This document shows positions 23,801-36,500 of a stretch of DNA of 64,000 nt, in pieces. The notes beneath the pieces are model-generated. The model searched no databases and was not told the DNA's origin. It saw only the letters and a program-made list of their open reading frames with translations. The stretch's first letter is position 1. Every line of letters starts with the position of its first letter. The stretch is from Bolinopsis microptera (taxonomy: Eukaryota > Ctenophora > Tentaculata > Lobata > Bolinopsidae): the NCBI RefSeq assembly GCF_026151205.1, contig NC_087076.1:1125692-1189691 (forward strand), written 5' to 3'. The position numbers were made by a program, and so were the translations under genes.

Positions 23801-25099
23801 TCCAAATATCCAAATAGAGACTAATAGTTTTTTAATCGCTGTAATCTGCCTTGAAATACGAAGGGGATCGATAAATACACGAGACCGGGGAGTCGAACTG
23901 ATGCATTACAAATTAAAGAGTTTAAAATCTCTCCTTCTGAGCAGTTTAAGTTAGGCGACTTCATTTAACTCATTTAAATCTATTTACGTGGTTAACTTTA
24001 CGGATCATATATTCTTGTATTCTTTGGCAGAGATCTGAAGTACAAAGAGAAGGTTCTATTAGAGCGAGGGATGATGGAGGTGCGGGCATCTCTAGTTGTT
24101 AAGAAGGCTGCAAACGACTGGCGATTTGCCATTTTCCTGGATAAACCAGTAAAATGGACTCATTTTTGGAACTGCAAGCTCATCAGTGTCAACAAGTATA
24201 ACACAGTAAGTTTCTTTCAGATCGTTAGATTTCACGCAAAAGGATTGGATAGATGGAAATATCAATTTGAGAGCGTCTGTAACGATAAAGAAGAAAGCTA
24301 ATGATTGGCGCTACACCATGTTCTTCACTAAACCGGTCGATATAAGATCTCATTGGGGCTGTAAGGTTATCAGTGTCAATGAGTTCCAAACTGTAAGTTA
24401 TAAATGTTCCTCACGTTCATCAGCCATAATTGTCGCCCTATAGCTACCATTCAATTGAGATTATATAGTCCAGACAGTAGCCTCATTTGCAAAAATTGTT
24501 TTATCAAATTGAGATAACTTGATGAATAATATTGTAATTGTCAAATAAATCTGAAGGTCACTAATCTAAATCCCAAACTGACACAAACTATGTCCCAATC
24601 GTTTCCGATAAAAAGCTTGACACACATCCTCAGTTATTTCATATAAAATATTTGTGATAACTGATAACCTTAACAATTTCTGCAGATCTGGACATTTGGT
24701 CCCATGCCATGGACCAAGAAAGTTAAACCAGGACAGAAAATAAACCTTGGATTTAACGGCAGGTTCGAATCTGACGGAGAGGCTCCACAAACCGTGACCA
24801 AATCTTTCGTCGGTAAGCTTTATAAAACACCACTAACATTCTTTACCTTAAACGAAATTCATATCATGTTGTGAAATTCTCGATAATGTTAAAACTTGAG
24901 AGGATTGCCACAAACCTGCAAACCGGTTATTTGTTGTAAAATATTAGCGGGTGTAACGTGAGTTGTTGCAGTTAACCCGGGTACCATTTTAACATAGAAA
25001 CCATTCCACATTAATTCTGAAGAAGGCGGTTTAATCATAATTCGTAACTAATATTTAATTCGCTCAATTTCAGAATACAAGCCCGATGAATTGGAGTAA
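20900..25099 (+). CDS. Secreted LPMO-like copper-enzyme candidate with C-terminal CBM2-like module
   Basis: Exons: 20900-21008, 21266-21394, 21553-21700, 21875-21989, 22104-22259, 22426-22575, 23322-23458, then one of 24031-24205 or 24221-24392, then 24686-24812 and 25074-25099. All phases agree. A signal peptide (MKCLLLMAGVLSAIAA) is predicted to leave His as residue 1 of HSWMSCPP. A second His lies in TSNNHAGGWVRLSL, and an aromatic precedes Cys in FYYSCARIK. This arrangement (N-terminal His, internal His, axial aromatic) is the copper histidine brace of lytic polysaccharide monooxygenases, which oxidatively cleave chitin or cellulose outside the cell. A Cys motif follows (CNDGKRNNGEQMVDCGG.NC..C), then a CBM2-like domain with WNC, WTFGPMPW and KPGQKINLGF. 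The acceptor of exon 3 has a weak pyrimidine tract. I cannot assign an AA family; a non-catalytic chitin-binding role is possible. Confidence 0.75.
23211..23340 (+). repeat. Tandem duplication of the exon-7 acceptor region
   Basis: The start of exon 7 (AG then GATGTAAGGCCCCC) is preceded by two upstream copies, TTACAG/TATGTAAGGCCCCTCC and GCAG/GAAGTAAGGCCCCTCC, each followed by ACCTCATTTATCATTAGACTG. A run of 19 C precedes the true acceptor. Three tandem candidate 3' splice sites result. Confidence 0.8.
24031..24205 (+). CDS. Alternative exon A of the CBM2-like module
   Basis: A 175-base exon that enters in phase 2 and leaves in phase 0 at GTAAGT. It encodes about 58 residues including RASLVVKKAANDWRFAIFL and KWTHFWNCKLISVNKY. 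The Trp residues (DW, KW, FW) sit where CBM2 domains carry surface and core aromatics. It is homologous to exon B. Confidence 0.85.
24221..24392 (+). CDS. Alternative exon B of the CBM2-like module
   Basis: A 172-base exon with the same entry phase 2 and exit phase 0 as exon A. It encodes about 57 residues including RASVTIKKKANDWRYTMFF and RSHWGCKVISVNEF. From RAS onward roughly half of 42 positions are identical to exon A. Its acceptor (TTTCTTTCAG) starts five bases after the exon A donor, so the intron between A and B would be 15 bases. Confidence 0.85.
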
Positions 25100-25997
25100 C
25101 ATAAAGGCGTTGAAGAACTGTACATTTTATGTTTTTCTTCGTTAATGACGTCGGTATCGCCATCATATCAGTTAATTTGCAGTTTTTTAAAAATTTCGTG
25201 CGAAATGAATATCATTGGTTGTAATGAAGTATAATACTATGTATAATGCCACCTGAAAATTCTATCCATTCAAATGACTTCATCTCCTATTATATGCTAC
25301 ATAAACACAAACTATTGGAGATATTGTCGATGAAGAATTAATATTGGAATTAAAATCACGCTCATCATTAATAATTGCAATCATAATCACTAGAATTATG
25401 AGCAAATTTACAAAAAATTGAATAGATTCTATATATGCCCATCTATGCGGAAATGATCATAGAGAATTCGTCTACGTTCATCTGTCCGTTGAATTGACCT
25501 AATGCAATTCAATGTCAGACAACTTTACAGAGCAATGAGGGCAATTATACTGTAGATTTAGTACGATAATTCACACAGATATAATTGCTCATTTCTACTT
25601 TTCGATTTCTCAATTCTCTTCGTTGATCGTACTGTTATGTAAAGTTATCCAAGTCTGATGGTCCAAGACTGATGGTCCGAATGAATAAGACAGATGGCTG
25701 TTTTAGCCTTGTTCTCTTGATGGCCTTTGGAGCTATCTCTGCCGTGGATAAAGGTATGCTTTGAAAAGATACTGTTATAAAACATGTAGTGTGTACAGTA
25801 CAGTATGTAGGTACCTAGTTTATACAGTATTGTACCTAGTTTATGTAATATGTACTCCGAGTTAACCACATTAACAAGGTACTGCTCAGCAATCGAAAGA
25901 CTAAAAAATACTCAATATCAACTGTAAAATAAATACTGAAATGAAAGTTACACAAAATTAATGGAACTGTTCTATCTATTGTTCCCGGAGTTGAGAT
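25100..25997. other. Intergenic region between convergent LPMO-like and actin genes
   Basis: Both genes end here. AT-rich, no gene recognised. Local duplication of the type TACCTAGTTTATACAGTAT near 25810. Confidence 0.5.
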
Positions 25998-27594
<1,597 letters not shown>

Positions 27595-27770
27595 TTCAGT
27601 ATCAGAGTCTGATCCTCACAGTTTAGCAGTAGGTTACTCAGAATGAGAACAAAATAAGTTTAGCTCACACGGCATCTAGGTGTGTTTTAAACCGACCCAC
27701 GAACGAAGTCACGTGATATTGACACGTCACTATAGAACACTTGCAATCCTCGGGAAAAACTCTTTAATGA

Positions 27771-27780
27771 CCATATTTGG
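27771..27780. promoter_or_regulatory. CArG box upstream of actin
   Basis: CCATATTTGG fits the SRF consensus CC(A/T)6GG and lies about 177 bases upstream of the actin start codon. SRF control of actin genes is well known in animals. A few such sites are expected by chance in an AT-rich 64-kb window (others at 5853 and 39856), so position is the main support. Confidence 0.5.
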
Positions 27781-27984
27781 TGATAATAAGACCATCCAGG
27801 ATGTTTGGGTTACTCTAGCGCCAAAGGGAAGCGGTGAAGATAAACAACAACAAAGTTTATGATGCATGTTCACCGATAAATATGTTGGTTAATTGTTGAG
27901 AGCTATAATATTGATGGTGCGAGAGACAAGTTTTTGTGGTTAATATGCAAGTGTCATAATACATTGGTTAAATTCATCTGGTGG

Positions 27985-28110
27985 GTCAGCATAGTCTATT
28001 CTCGTTCAGACTTCAGTTAACTGAATCAAGGCAGTAAGGTAGTACGTTTTCATGAAAAGTCGGGGTGAGATGTGCCGAGAGCAGGAATTGAACCCACAAC
28101 CTCCCGAAAA
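27985..28110 (-). mobile_element. Possible 5'-truncated tRNA-derived SINE fragment
   Basis: On the minus strand the sequence GGAGGTTGTGGGTTCAATTC followed by CTGCTCTCGGCAC resembles a tRNA T-arm with a B-box (GGTTCAATTCC) and a foldable 5-bp stem. The D-arm/A-box half is absent. Could be a SINE remnant or a tRNA pseudogene; evidence is thin. Confidence 0.3.
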
Positions 28111-29149
28111 CATTGGTTAAATAATTGATTATTCATTTTGTTTCCAAAATCAGTAATTCTGACGAGAAGAGATTAATTCTAGTGGTCAGAAATATTTTGC
28201 GTTCGAATGAAAGAAATAAAAATCACTCGCAAGAAGATATACCACATGTGAAAAAATAACGTAATAAAAATTGTTAACATTTTCACTTTTTGATACGCAC
28301 TAAATTAGCATGATACTTTTTTTTAAATAGCAATAAATTGCGATATCATTTAATATTAACAACCACCTAACTATCTTATCGTATTCTATAATAAATGAAT
28401 ATTTGTTAGAATTCAGCTCAAAATCTAACATCCTAAATCAGCTCAATGTCTTATTGTACTCCTCTTCATTTTTAAGACGTTCGATTTTTAAAACGTGTTA
28501 ATTTCATCGTTAAAAATATTTTCAGAAGTACAAATTAAAATGAAAAAGTATTAATAAAATAAGAACCCAGCTCAAAGCAATATATTTTTTGTTACTTTAA
28601 ATACTTACAAAAAATCCAAAAACAGCTAAAAATTGCAAGAAAATTAAAAAAATTTAATCAGCTAAATGCCTTTAATCGTATTCAGCTTAGATTTTTAGAA
28701 GTATTAACATATAATAAAAATAGAACTCAGCTCAATACAAAAAAACCCTCTAAAACAGCTAAAAATTGCAAGAAAATTGAAAATTATCGATCAGCTTAAT
28801 GCCTTCAATCGTATTCAGCTTCATTGTTAAATCCGTTTAATTTTATTATTTTTAGATTTTTAGAAGTATGTATTAATAAAATAGAACTCAGCTCAAAGCA
28901 ATATAATGCTGATACTTTAACATACTTACAAAAACAGCTAAAAAATTGCCGTTTAGACTTATTATTTTTAGATTTTTAGAAGAACGTATATAATAAAGAA
29001 GAAGAACTCAGCTCAAAACTATTGTCTTCTCAGTTTTCTGATATCTTAATGGACTCTGATAGTCAAGGTCTTTCTGATAGAAAACAGTACATATGACAAA
29101 CCCTAAATTATTCTGTGGCAGTCTCAAAGTGGGTTCTCTCTGCATTCTT

Positions 29150-32100
29150 CTACTCTGTCTTTTCTTCTTTTCCTGTATTTGACACAACTTCTCCGGTTTC
29201 TGCAACTGTCCCTTGCCATATTCTATCCCATCCAGCCCGTAGATAGCATGCCACAAACTTGAATACCTTCACCACATAATCTACGATTGTGTTCTCGTAA
29301 AGCAGTGGATTAATTACCGAGTTGATGGGAAGAATTGCGATGGTGAAAAGAGGGTAGAGCTCCGTGGCATCGTAGGTCCCTCCGAAGTGGAGCCAGCCCG
29401 CGACGGTAAACGGCAGCAGGCAGAGGAAATTAGTCACCACTATGGCGGTAATTTTCCTCTGGAGATTTCTGTTTCGTATCTTGGCACCTTTGTCGTCGTT
29501 GCTGGCCACGTTCTTGGCAGACTCGGCGGTCCGGGAGTAGATAAGGACGTAGCAGATGGCGATCACCACGCCACATGCTAAATTCACAACGGAAACTCCG
29601 AGACTGAACCACTTCTGGGAATCCTCTCTGGTCACCAGGTACTTGAACACACACACACCGTCATTGCCATAGAAATGGATGGTCTTCCCGGTAACACCTG
29701 CATAGGAGTTTATTGAATCGCGTGAGAACAGCCACTAAAAGTAGATATTATTATGGAAGAAGGGATCATAAAAAGTTATATATATTGTTAGTCAGCCACA
29801 ACTGTCAGTAAAACAACGCCTTGACTTCAAATTTCGGTAAAATATACTACCTTTACAGTCATCCTCAATAAATGTAATAGATTTGTAGTGTTGTAATTAG
29901 TTTAAAACTAAACTAATACATTGATTTACTCAATTTGAAACTTACCACCATAATCGTTCGAGAACATCTCTCCCACTAACATTCTGATGTTCTTCCAGGA
30001 TAGCTCCCTAAAGTGGAGTCGACCAAAATGTGCTTTAAGGATGTTAAAGTGGGTGACCTTATCAACTGAGGCAGTAAAGATTGGATGGTCATGGTAATAG
30101 AGGCCATTCACAAAAAAATCTTCGAAGGCCGGGACAAGGGGAATAACTGCACATGGGATTGCCATTGCAAAAACAGTTGCTACGGTTGCAAACACTTTCA
30201 GCCTTTCATATCGTCCATCGTCCAGTCTCTTCTGGATCATTTGTCCAAAAGTAGACACTCTAAGAATACTAAGAGCGCACATAGAGAAAAGAGAGAGTTG
30301 GTATGCCATGTTGTTTACCACGCCAAGGGCAGCGCAGCTCTTGCTGGAAAGCCACAAGTATTTGTTTCTGCAATAGGTGTCCTTGTAATACAAGTCAGTG
30401 GACGCCAAGACCAGCAGATAGCACCCAACCACCGTGTCACTTAGACCAATTGTCGCAATCAGCGCATGGTTCTTTGCCACATTGCTCAGGTCAGTTTGCA
30501 ACAAATTTCTGAACGACGTCGCCATGACGACGCAGTTGAAAGCGACTGCAGATGCCCCCAAAGACCACGCTGACATTCTCAGTGCGTAACTTCCAATGAT
30601 GCGTTTACCTTTAGAACAATCAGAGTTACATTCGTCTTCAAAGTCCCGGCAATCCTCGAAGCCGTCACATTTAGAAGTTAATGGAATGTGCTCCTTGTGG
30701 GCGGGACAGTAGAAGCTGTTTCCGCAGTTTGTTTCATCACTCTCGTCACCGCAGTCGTTCACTAAGTTGCACACCTTATCATACGGGACACATTGATTAT
30801 TGTCGCAGGGAAACAAATCGTCTCCATATCTGTTTCCCGACATCTTGACCATGAGTGAGAGTTTGGAGTTTTTGGACATCGCATAAGACTTTTTTTGTAC
30901 GTTAACGCAACTGTCTCGTTCGATGGGTTTAAGCACACATTCGGTGTTGATACAGCGATCGGAGCAGCTCAGATAAACCAAAGCCTCTCCGAAGGTATGG
31001 GTGCAATCTACCGGTGCTATGGGCAAGTCAAGGTATGTTATTGAAGCAAGGACAGACCTACTAGGACAATCTTGGTAAAATGGAAGCCTCTTTTGACAGG
31101 AACTGACATCCATTTGAAGGTACTCAAGACCTTTAATGCAATGAAGGAGCACCTTGTGAGATGTTTCATACTTTAAAACATTGTTCATGGTTGTAGCCTG
31201 GTTCCTAGACTCCATGCACACATCATTCTCCCTCCCACATGTGTTTATTCTATCACACATCTCAAAAAACTGGATGAACTTCACTTGGCCCACCTGACCA
31301 CACAAATAAACTTCCTCACATATCGTGCCTATCTCACCATATCTTATGAGATCTTCTTCAAGCCCACACTTGTCCCACGAGTTCACATTTTCATCTTTGC
31401 CGTCCACGCAATCTACAGTTCTGTCAACAACCCATTTAGCCGGTATTTTCAACAGTTTACTACTCTTGTATGGAAATCTCCTGACACAGGTGCTGTCGAA
31501 AAGTTTTCGGCAAACGGTTGCCTTCTCGTCACCGCCCCCCGGACAGTCTTCAAAACTGTTGCACAGTTCAGTTTTGTGGATGATGCAACCTCCTTCCGCA
31601 CTAAAACAGGCGTCATCATAGCCGTCGTCACACTGTTTGTAACCCTTACAGATCGCTAGCTTGGACACAAATGCTTCTTCGCCTTCTATAGGACAGGAGA
31701 GACCTATCCTACTTTCATCGTAACAGTTTATCTGTTCTCGCCCGTCTGTACAGATCTTAGCTGGATTTTCAGGAGTAGCTGGTACGGCGCATATCTGGCT
31801 GGGGTAAAGGTTACGAGTAACGTCTCCGTTCATACACTGACGTGTGACCTCTTTTGGGTCGCATCGCTCATCTTCCCCCTCATAACAGTCCTCCGTCCCA
31901 TCACAGAGGCTATTAGCGTAGAGATACTCTTTGAGAACCTTACTTCCTCTATTGTTCATAACCTTGCATTTCAGTCCGTAGATAACGCCGTTACAATCCC
32001 CTTCATCGTCACACAGGGGACAGTCACACTTAAGATCACACACTTTAGATGTATGGATTTTTTCCTGAACAGTTCGTGGTCCTATTGTCTGAAAGCTACA

Positions 32101-33246
32101 AGAGTAAATGTCATTAGAACCAGTTGAGTCGATCAGAAGGCGCTCCTCAGCTCCAATAAACTCTGTCGTATCTGTGTCGCAGAAAGCCTCGTCAAGAATT
32201 GTATTTTGGCAGTCGTAACGACGGTTGCAGTCTATATATTGTAGCACCTGTGAGCCAAATTGGGGGATAGTCATTCCTAATTTCACTGCACCATCACAAA
32301 TAAAAGTTCCGCATAGCAGGTCATTCCCCCGGTGTGTGGTGAATCCTTCACATCCATCTATTCCACAGGCCTGAAAATATGTTGGCTCATTTTCGCAAAT
32401 TCTATCTACAGCAATTTGCTCACAAAAGTTTCTATTCCCAGATGAGACGATGCCGTAGTACTCATCCGAAAGCATGCATTTGTACCAGGTTATGTCGTCA
32501 AAGATGCAGAATGTCTTCCAATACTGCAAGTCTAACGTCCCAGATCCGATACCTGCAGTCTGACAATCCTTGAACTCTCGAACCTCAGGTCTAAAGCTTG
32601 TGATAGGGGATTTAATTGAAGCATCTATAGGAGAGACAAATTTTATCCAAACGATGTTCTTTTCAAGCCAAGTATTAGTCATATCGCAATCGCCAGAGAA
32701 ATTATCTCGATCACTCAAATAAATAGAATAGATTTCCTTTCCATCTTTGGAAACTTTAAGGTTCGGATCGGACGGATTGTAATCCATCTCAATTTTCCAC
32801 TCAATGGCTTTACTCCATGACATAGAATCGATAGGGCGATCTATAGGTTTACAGGATTTCAAGGACATATGTATTGTGGGGAGTGGGAGATCAAATACTA
32901 TTTCAATAAATGAAACATATTTTAAAATAGCAGAACCCTGAAGGGGAGTGAAGAACTCGATGCGGCCAGTCAGGTAAGATCCAAACTTGGCATTTGTTTT
33001 GAATATCAAGGTATTGTTATTGAAATCAAACGGAATCAACACATCGTGTGGAGCCTCTTTGAAATCTGAAAAATTCAAAAAATTACTTAATATTTGAGAC
33101 TTTAAACAAGCGACTAAGATTTGCCCAACTTTGCATAATCTGTTGTAAAATTAGATGAAATTCCTACATTTTAAGAACTAACTTTTTGAAAGAATTCCTT
33201 CTAAAGTAGCCAAGCTAGTGATGAGAATAAATAATATCATCAGCAT
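29150..33246 (-). CDS. LDLa-repeat rhodopsin-type GPCR (complete, 1243 residues)
   Basis: Three exons in consistent phase: 33246-33183 (signal peptide MLMILFILITSLATLEG), 33065-29946, and 29697-29150. The first ~170 residues form a region I do not recognise. About ten LDL-receptor class A-like Cys repeats follow; the clearest is CDNNQCVPYDKVCNLVNDCG then DESDETNC. The seven-helix region starts near SYALRMSAWSLGASAVAFNC. TM3 ends LSILRVSTF, so the usual E/DRY is LRV. TM6 contains LCLLPF and TM7 ends INSVINPLLYEN (NPxxY). Overall it resembles GRL101-type receptors (large LDLa ectodomain plus class A helices) but shows no leucine-rich repeats. Ligand unknown. The C-terminal tail is Glu/Lys-rich. 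Its promoter lies head-to-head with the lectin/Ig/FN3 gene. Confidence 0.9.
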
Positions 33247-33439
33247 GTTTTGCCAGGTGAGTCAGGAGCTGTGAGCTGCAACTTAAACTACAATCAATAT
33301 ATGTCTGGCATTCTTTACGAATAAGTGTCACTGGAACATTTGCCGTCAGCTTTTCTTGAAAGTGAGCCGTATGGCCAAAGATCAAGAATGAATTGAAATG
33401 TTGGTGTGGGTAGAAAAGTTGTATATTTATTGGTATCAC

Positions 33440-33635
33440 GTGATAATCAATATAATCACGTGATAATCTTTAAGTCATCTGCCCTTGAACCTAATATTAG
33501 CACAAATTATTCGGTGACAATGAAACGAGCAAGCGACGCGGGCACGTTTTATTGTAACACCGTTATTATTCCAAGTTGGGGAGAAAAATCAGCGATCAGC
33601 GTGCAACCCTCTAGGCACAGGACTTTATTTTGTCA
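33440..33635 (+). CDS. Ig-domain half exon (source copy of a local duplication)
   Basis: Encodes NISTNYSVTMKRASDAGTFY followed by CNTVIIPSWGEKSAIS, the typical end of an Ig domain (DAGTFYC). A possible acceptor is CTTTAAG near 33472. A clear donor is not visible; GTGCAA after SAIS is possible. It may be an upstream exon of the lectin/Ig/FN3 gene, whose next exon begins at 35323 beyond the inserted LINE. A near-identical copy lies at 38516-38806. Confidence 0.45.
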
Positions 33636-34845
33636 ATCATGCTTCTTTTGGACTACAGCAAGGCCTTCGACATGGTTGACAGCAGTATTCTTCTGAGAAA
33701 ACTTGAGCACTATGGAGTTCGGGGATTGGCTTTATCTTGGTTTCACTCATATCTTACCGATAGAGAGCAATACGTGAGCGTCAACAACTGCAAGTCCTCT
33801 CACCTCAAACTTAACTACGGAGTACCACAGGGCTCCATTCTCGGACCAATTCTGTTCATAATTTACATCAACGACCTTCCTCAGATTAGTAATTTAGCTA
33901 AACATATTTATTTCGCTGACGACGCAAACCTAATAATAAGTACAGATACATTTGAACAACTTAATGCAACGGTGAATGAGATTCTGACTTTGATAATTGA
34001 TTGGGCTACTAATAACGGGCTTAAATTAAATGCTAGCAAAACTAAATATATGATCTTTACAAATAAGAAAACTGAGGATATAGAAATTTACATGGGAGGT
34101 GAACGATTAAAGCAAAGTGATCACGAAAGGTTTCTTGGCGTGATCATTGATACCAAGCTAAATTGGGCCCACCACATTAGACATTTAGCCACTAAAGTAT
34201 CTAGAAATGCGGGCATACTCTACAAACTCAAAGGCTCTGTACCTAACAAAGCACTCAAGTTGATATACAACAGCTTTGTTCAGTCTCACTTGTACTACTG
34301 CTGCACAGTTTGGGGAACAAGATCGCTAAACTCTGTTAAAAGAGTCTTCTCGGCCCAGAAAAAGGGCATTCGCGCTGCAGATAACCAATACCACCGCTAT
34401 TTTTATGACAAAGATCTGAACAGTACACCTTCACACACAAAGGAAATTTTCAATAAACTAGAAGTATTAGCTTTACCGAACGTGATAGCTAAATGTATAT
34501 TATGCTTAAATGCACAAAGTTTATTCTAACACTGCACCACCAAATATTATAAGAATGTTCACTGTTTCAAACTTAAACGCACCTAGAAGAGAACCTGAGT
34601 TCTTTGCAGTACCATTTAACCGTTTATGTAATTCAGACAAGAGCATTTCTTACATTGGGCCTAAGTTATATAACAAAACAGTCAACATTATTAACAAGGA
34701 CATAAAATATGTCACGACTTGCCTACAAGACAAATTCCTAAATTCATTCAAGTCTACAGTCAGCAAGCATGTGCTTACAGCACAAGCACTTAACCCGGAT
34801 GACAAGGACTGGAACAACTCAAATTTCGTACTTTTAGAAATTTAA
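33636..34845 (+). pseudogene. Reverse transcriptase of CR1/jockey-type LINE, frameshifted
   Basis: Encodes MLLLDYSKAFDMVDSSILL, NYGVPQGSILGPILFIIYIN and the catalytic IYFADDANL, followed by the LGVIIDTKLNWAHHI motif; these are reverse-transcriptase motifs 3-7 of the CR1/jockey group. The frame ends at TAA 34527-34529 (CLNAQSLF) and resumes in another frame at SNTAPPNIIRMF up to 34845, so there is a single frameshift. The endonuclease and the N-terminal part of the RT are missing. Confidence 0.85.
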
Positions 34846-35203
34846 ATAATTTGGTACAACATACGTTGACAATAACGAGCAACAAAACTTTAACCTCATA
34901 ACGAAATATGACTATCTTCGAGCATTTTCTACAATGCTATCGCTACCGCACAATTTCACTGTCATTTACAAGACAAAAATATCACCGCGCATTCTTCAGA
35001 CCCTGTGTCGCTGTTCTAAATTTATGTCAAGAGATAAGAGTTATTTAGAAATTCTTAATAGTAGTACTATTCAAATTTGCTAATAGCGTAATCATATTTT
35101 ATACATTATTCATATTTTATACATTGTGTGTATATATTTATATTTGATTGTAATTAAAGATTTTAAGGCGTTAGTGCCGAGTAATGCCTCTGGGTAGTGC
35201 TCC

Positions 35204-35225
<22 letters not shown>
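33636..35225 (+). mobile_element. 5'-truncated LINE with (CAAT)n tail
   Basis: Runs from within the reverse transcriptase to a 3' end of repeated CAAT units (35205-35225). The duplicated locus at 38516-38806 lacks the element: there TTTTGTCAATCATTC runs directly into CTATTCAGTAAATCG. So the insertion is delimited by comparison with an empty paralogous site. Confidence 0.85.
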
Positions 35226-35235
<10 letters not shown>

Positions 35236-35322
35236 ATTCAGTAAATCGATATTGATAATATAAATAGGTACAAGAAAATAACCACGTAATTCCTGTATAT
35301 TCTACTGATTTATATTTTACAG

Positions 35323-36500
35323 AATGCTGTTCAGATTATAGATTGAAAAAATCTGGAATGGCTGAAGTAGATATACCCATTACCCCTCTGAAACCCCTCT
35401 GTTTCACATCAGGAAATATTAGAAATGAGTTTCTATTGGTACACAAGCCACTAGATTGGGAAAAGGCTAAAATGTTCTGTGAAACTCGAGGTGGGGAGCT
35501 GCCCTGTGTCAGACATACTGATCAAATCAAGGTAACAACCTTGTTAGCATGTCCTCCCATATAATAGACAAAAATGTTGATGGGGGACGCAACGACCATT
35601 AATGACCATTGGAATGTTATCGGTCCCGTACAGAAACTATTTTGATCAATTATTATTATTATCATAGAATATTAGAATATCACTACATCTCTGGTCTAGA
35701 CTGGTAATTATTGACTGGTGACACAATGTTTTGATAACTTTGACAGTATGACAATATTTCAGAACGTATTCCGATATTTCCTTAATTTTGCGATAGTACG
35801 TCAAAATCTTAACAGCTCTTACACATTACAGGAGGCACTAATAATGATGAAAAGGACAAATGTGAGTCAAGTGTACATCAAAGGTTTGGAAGTAGTGGGC
35901 TTTGGGGGAAAATCAGGTAACAATGAACAAGATTAGAAAGATATATAAGTATATTATGGGGGAACAATGTCACATGTTTGACCTGAACTGAATCCCATAA
36001 GATTGTTGCAATGCTGTGTGACACAGGAGAATGGAGTATGATTAACCAGGTATCATTCAGGATCGTGCGGTTTGAGCGAAGCTTCTCTGCTCAAGAGATG
36101 GGGTTTCTCGCCAGTATCTGATAAAACCTTGAAGTTCCCTTTTCTATGTACACTTCCATTTAACAAACCACTTCCAAAATTCTTATCAGGTTAGAACATA
36201 TTATTATCATTATCGAACTTTCTGGAATTGCAGTAAACTGTCCTAATCTGACAACTTATTATTAAATTTAAAAAGTTGAGAAAAACTAAAATTCATGCCC
36301 AAATGTAACAACTACAGGTAAACTGTACCTCTCTGACTCGACAGAAGCCAGTGTGAGTGACTGTACTACTTTATGTCCACGATGTGATTACGACACAGAA
36401 CGGGCTGCCGCACTACTTAACGGACAACACGATGTTGCTTGGATCGCTGTCACTCAAACATGTGGGACAACCGAATCTGGATCTTTATTTCATTTCAATA
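35323..36500 (+). CDS. C-type lectin-like exons of the membrane protein
   Basis: Exons 35323-35531, 35832-35916 and 36318-~36500. The first encodes LKPLCFTSGNIRNEFLLVH, LDWEKAKMFCETRGGELPCV: the Cys, W..A...C and GG.LP features of a C-type lectin-like domain. Later exons carry YIKGLEVVGFGGKS and VAWIAVTQTCG. The calcium-ligand motifs (EPN/QPD, WND) are not visible, so sugar binding cannot be assumed. Confidence 0.65.

Larger units (their letters stand above)
27595..29149. other. Region between actin and the GPCR gene
   Basis: Contains the actin promoter and, from about 28380 to 29025, a degenerate tandem repeat. Its units of roughly 180 bases carry AGAACTCAGCTCAAAGCAAT, ACAGCTAAAAATTGCAAGAA and AATCGTATTCAGCTT. 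No gene recognised. Confidence 0.6.

Noticed and set aside
23870-23990. tRNA-like sequence on the minus strand (CAGTTCGACTCCCC)
   Set aside because: Contains a T-loop-like and a GCTCAGAAGG D-arm-like string, but the T-stem does not pair and there is no acceptor stem.
24071-24301. 76-residue ORF running through exon A into exon B
   Set aside because: It reads across the A donor in the wrong frame for B and stops; the splice-based reading gives two homologous exons instead.
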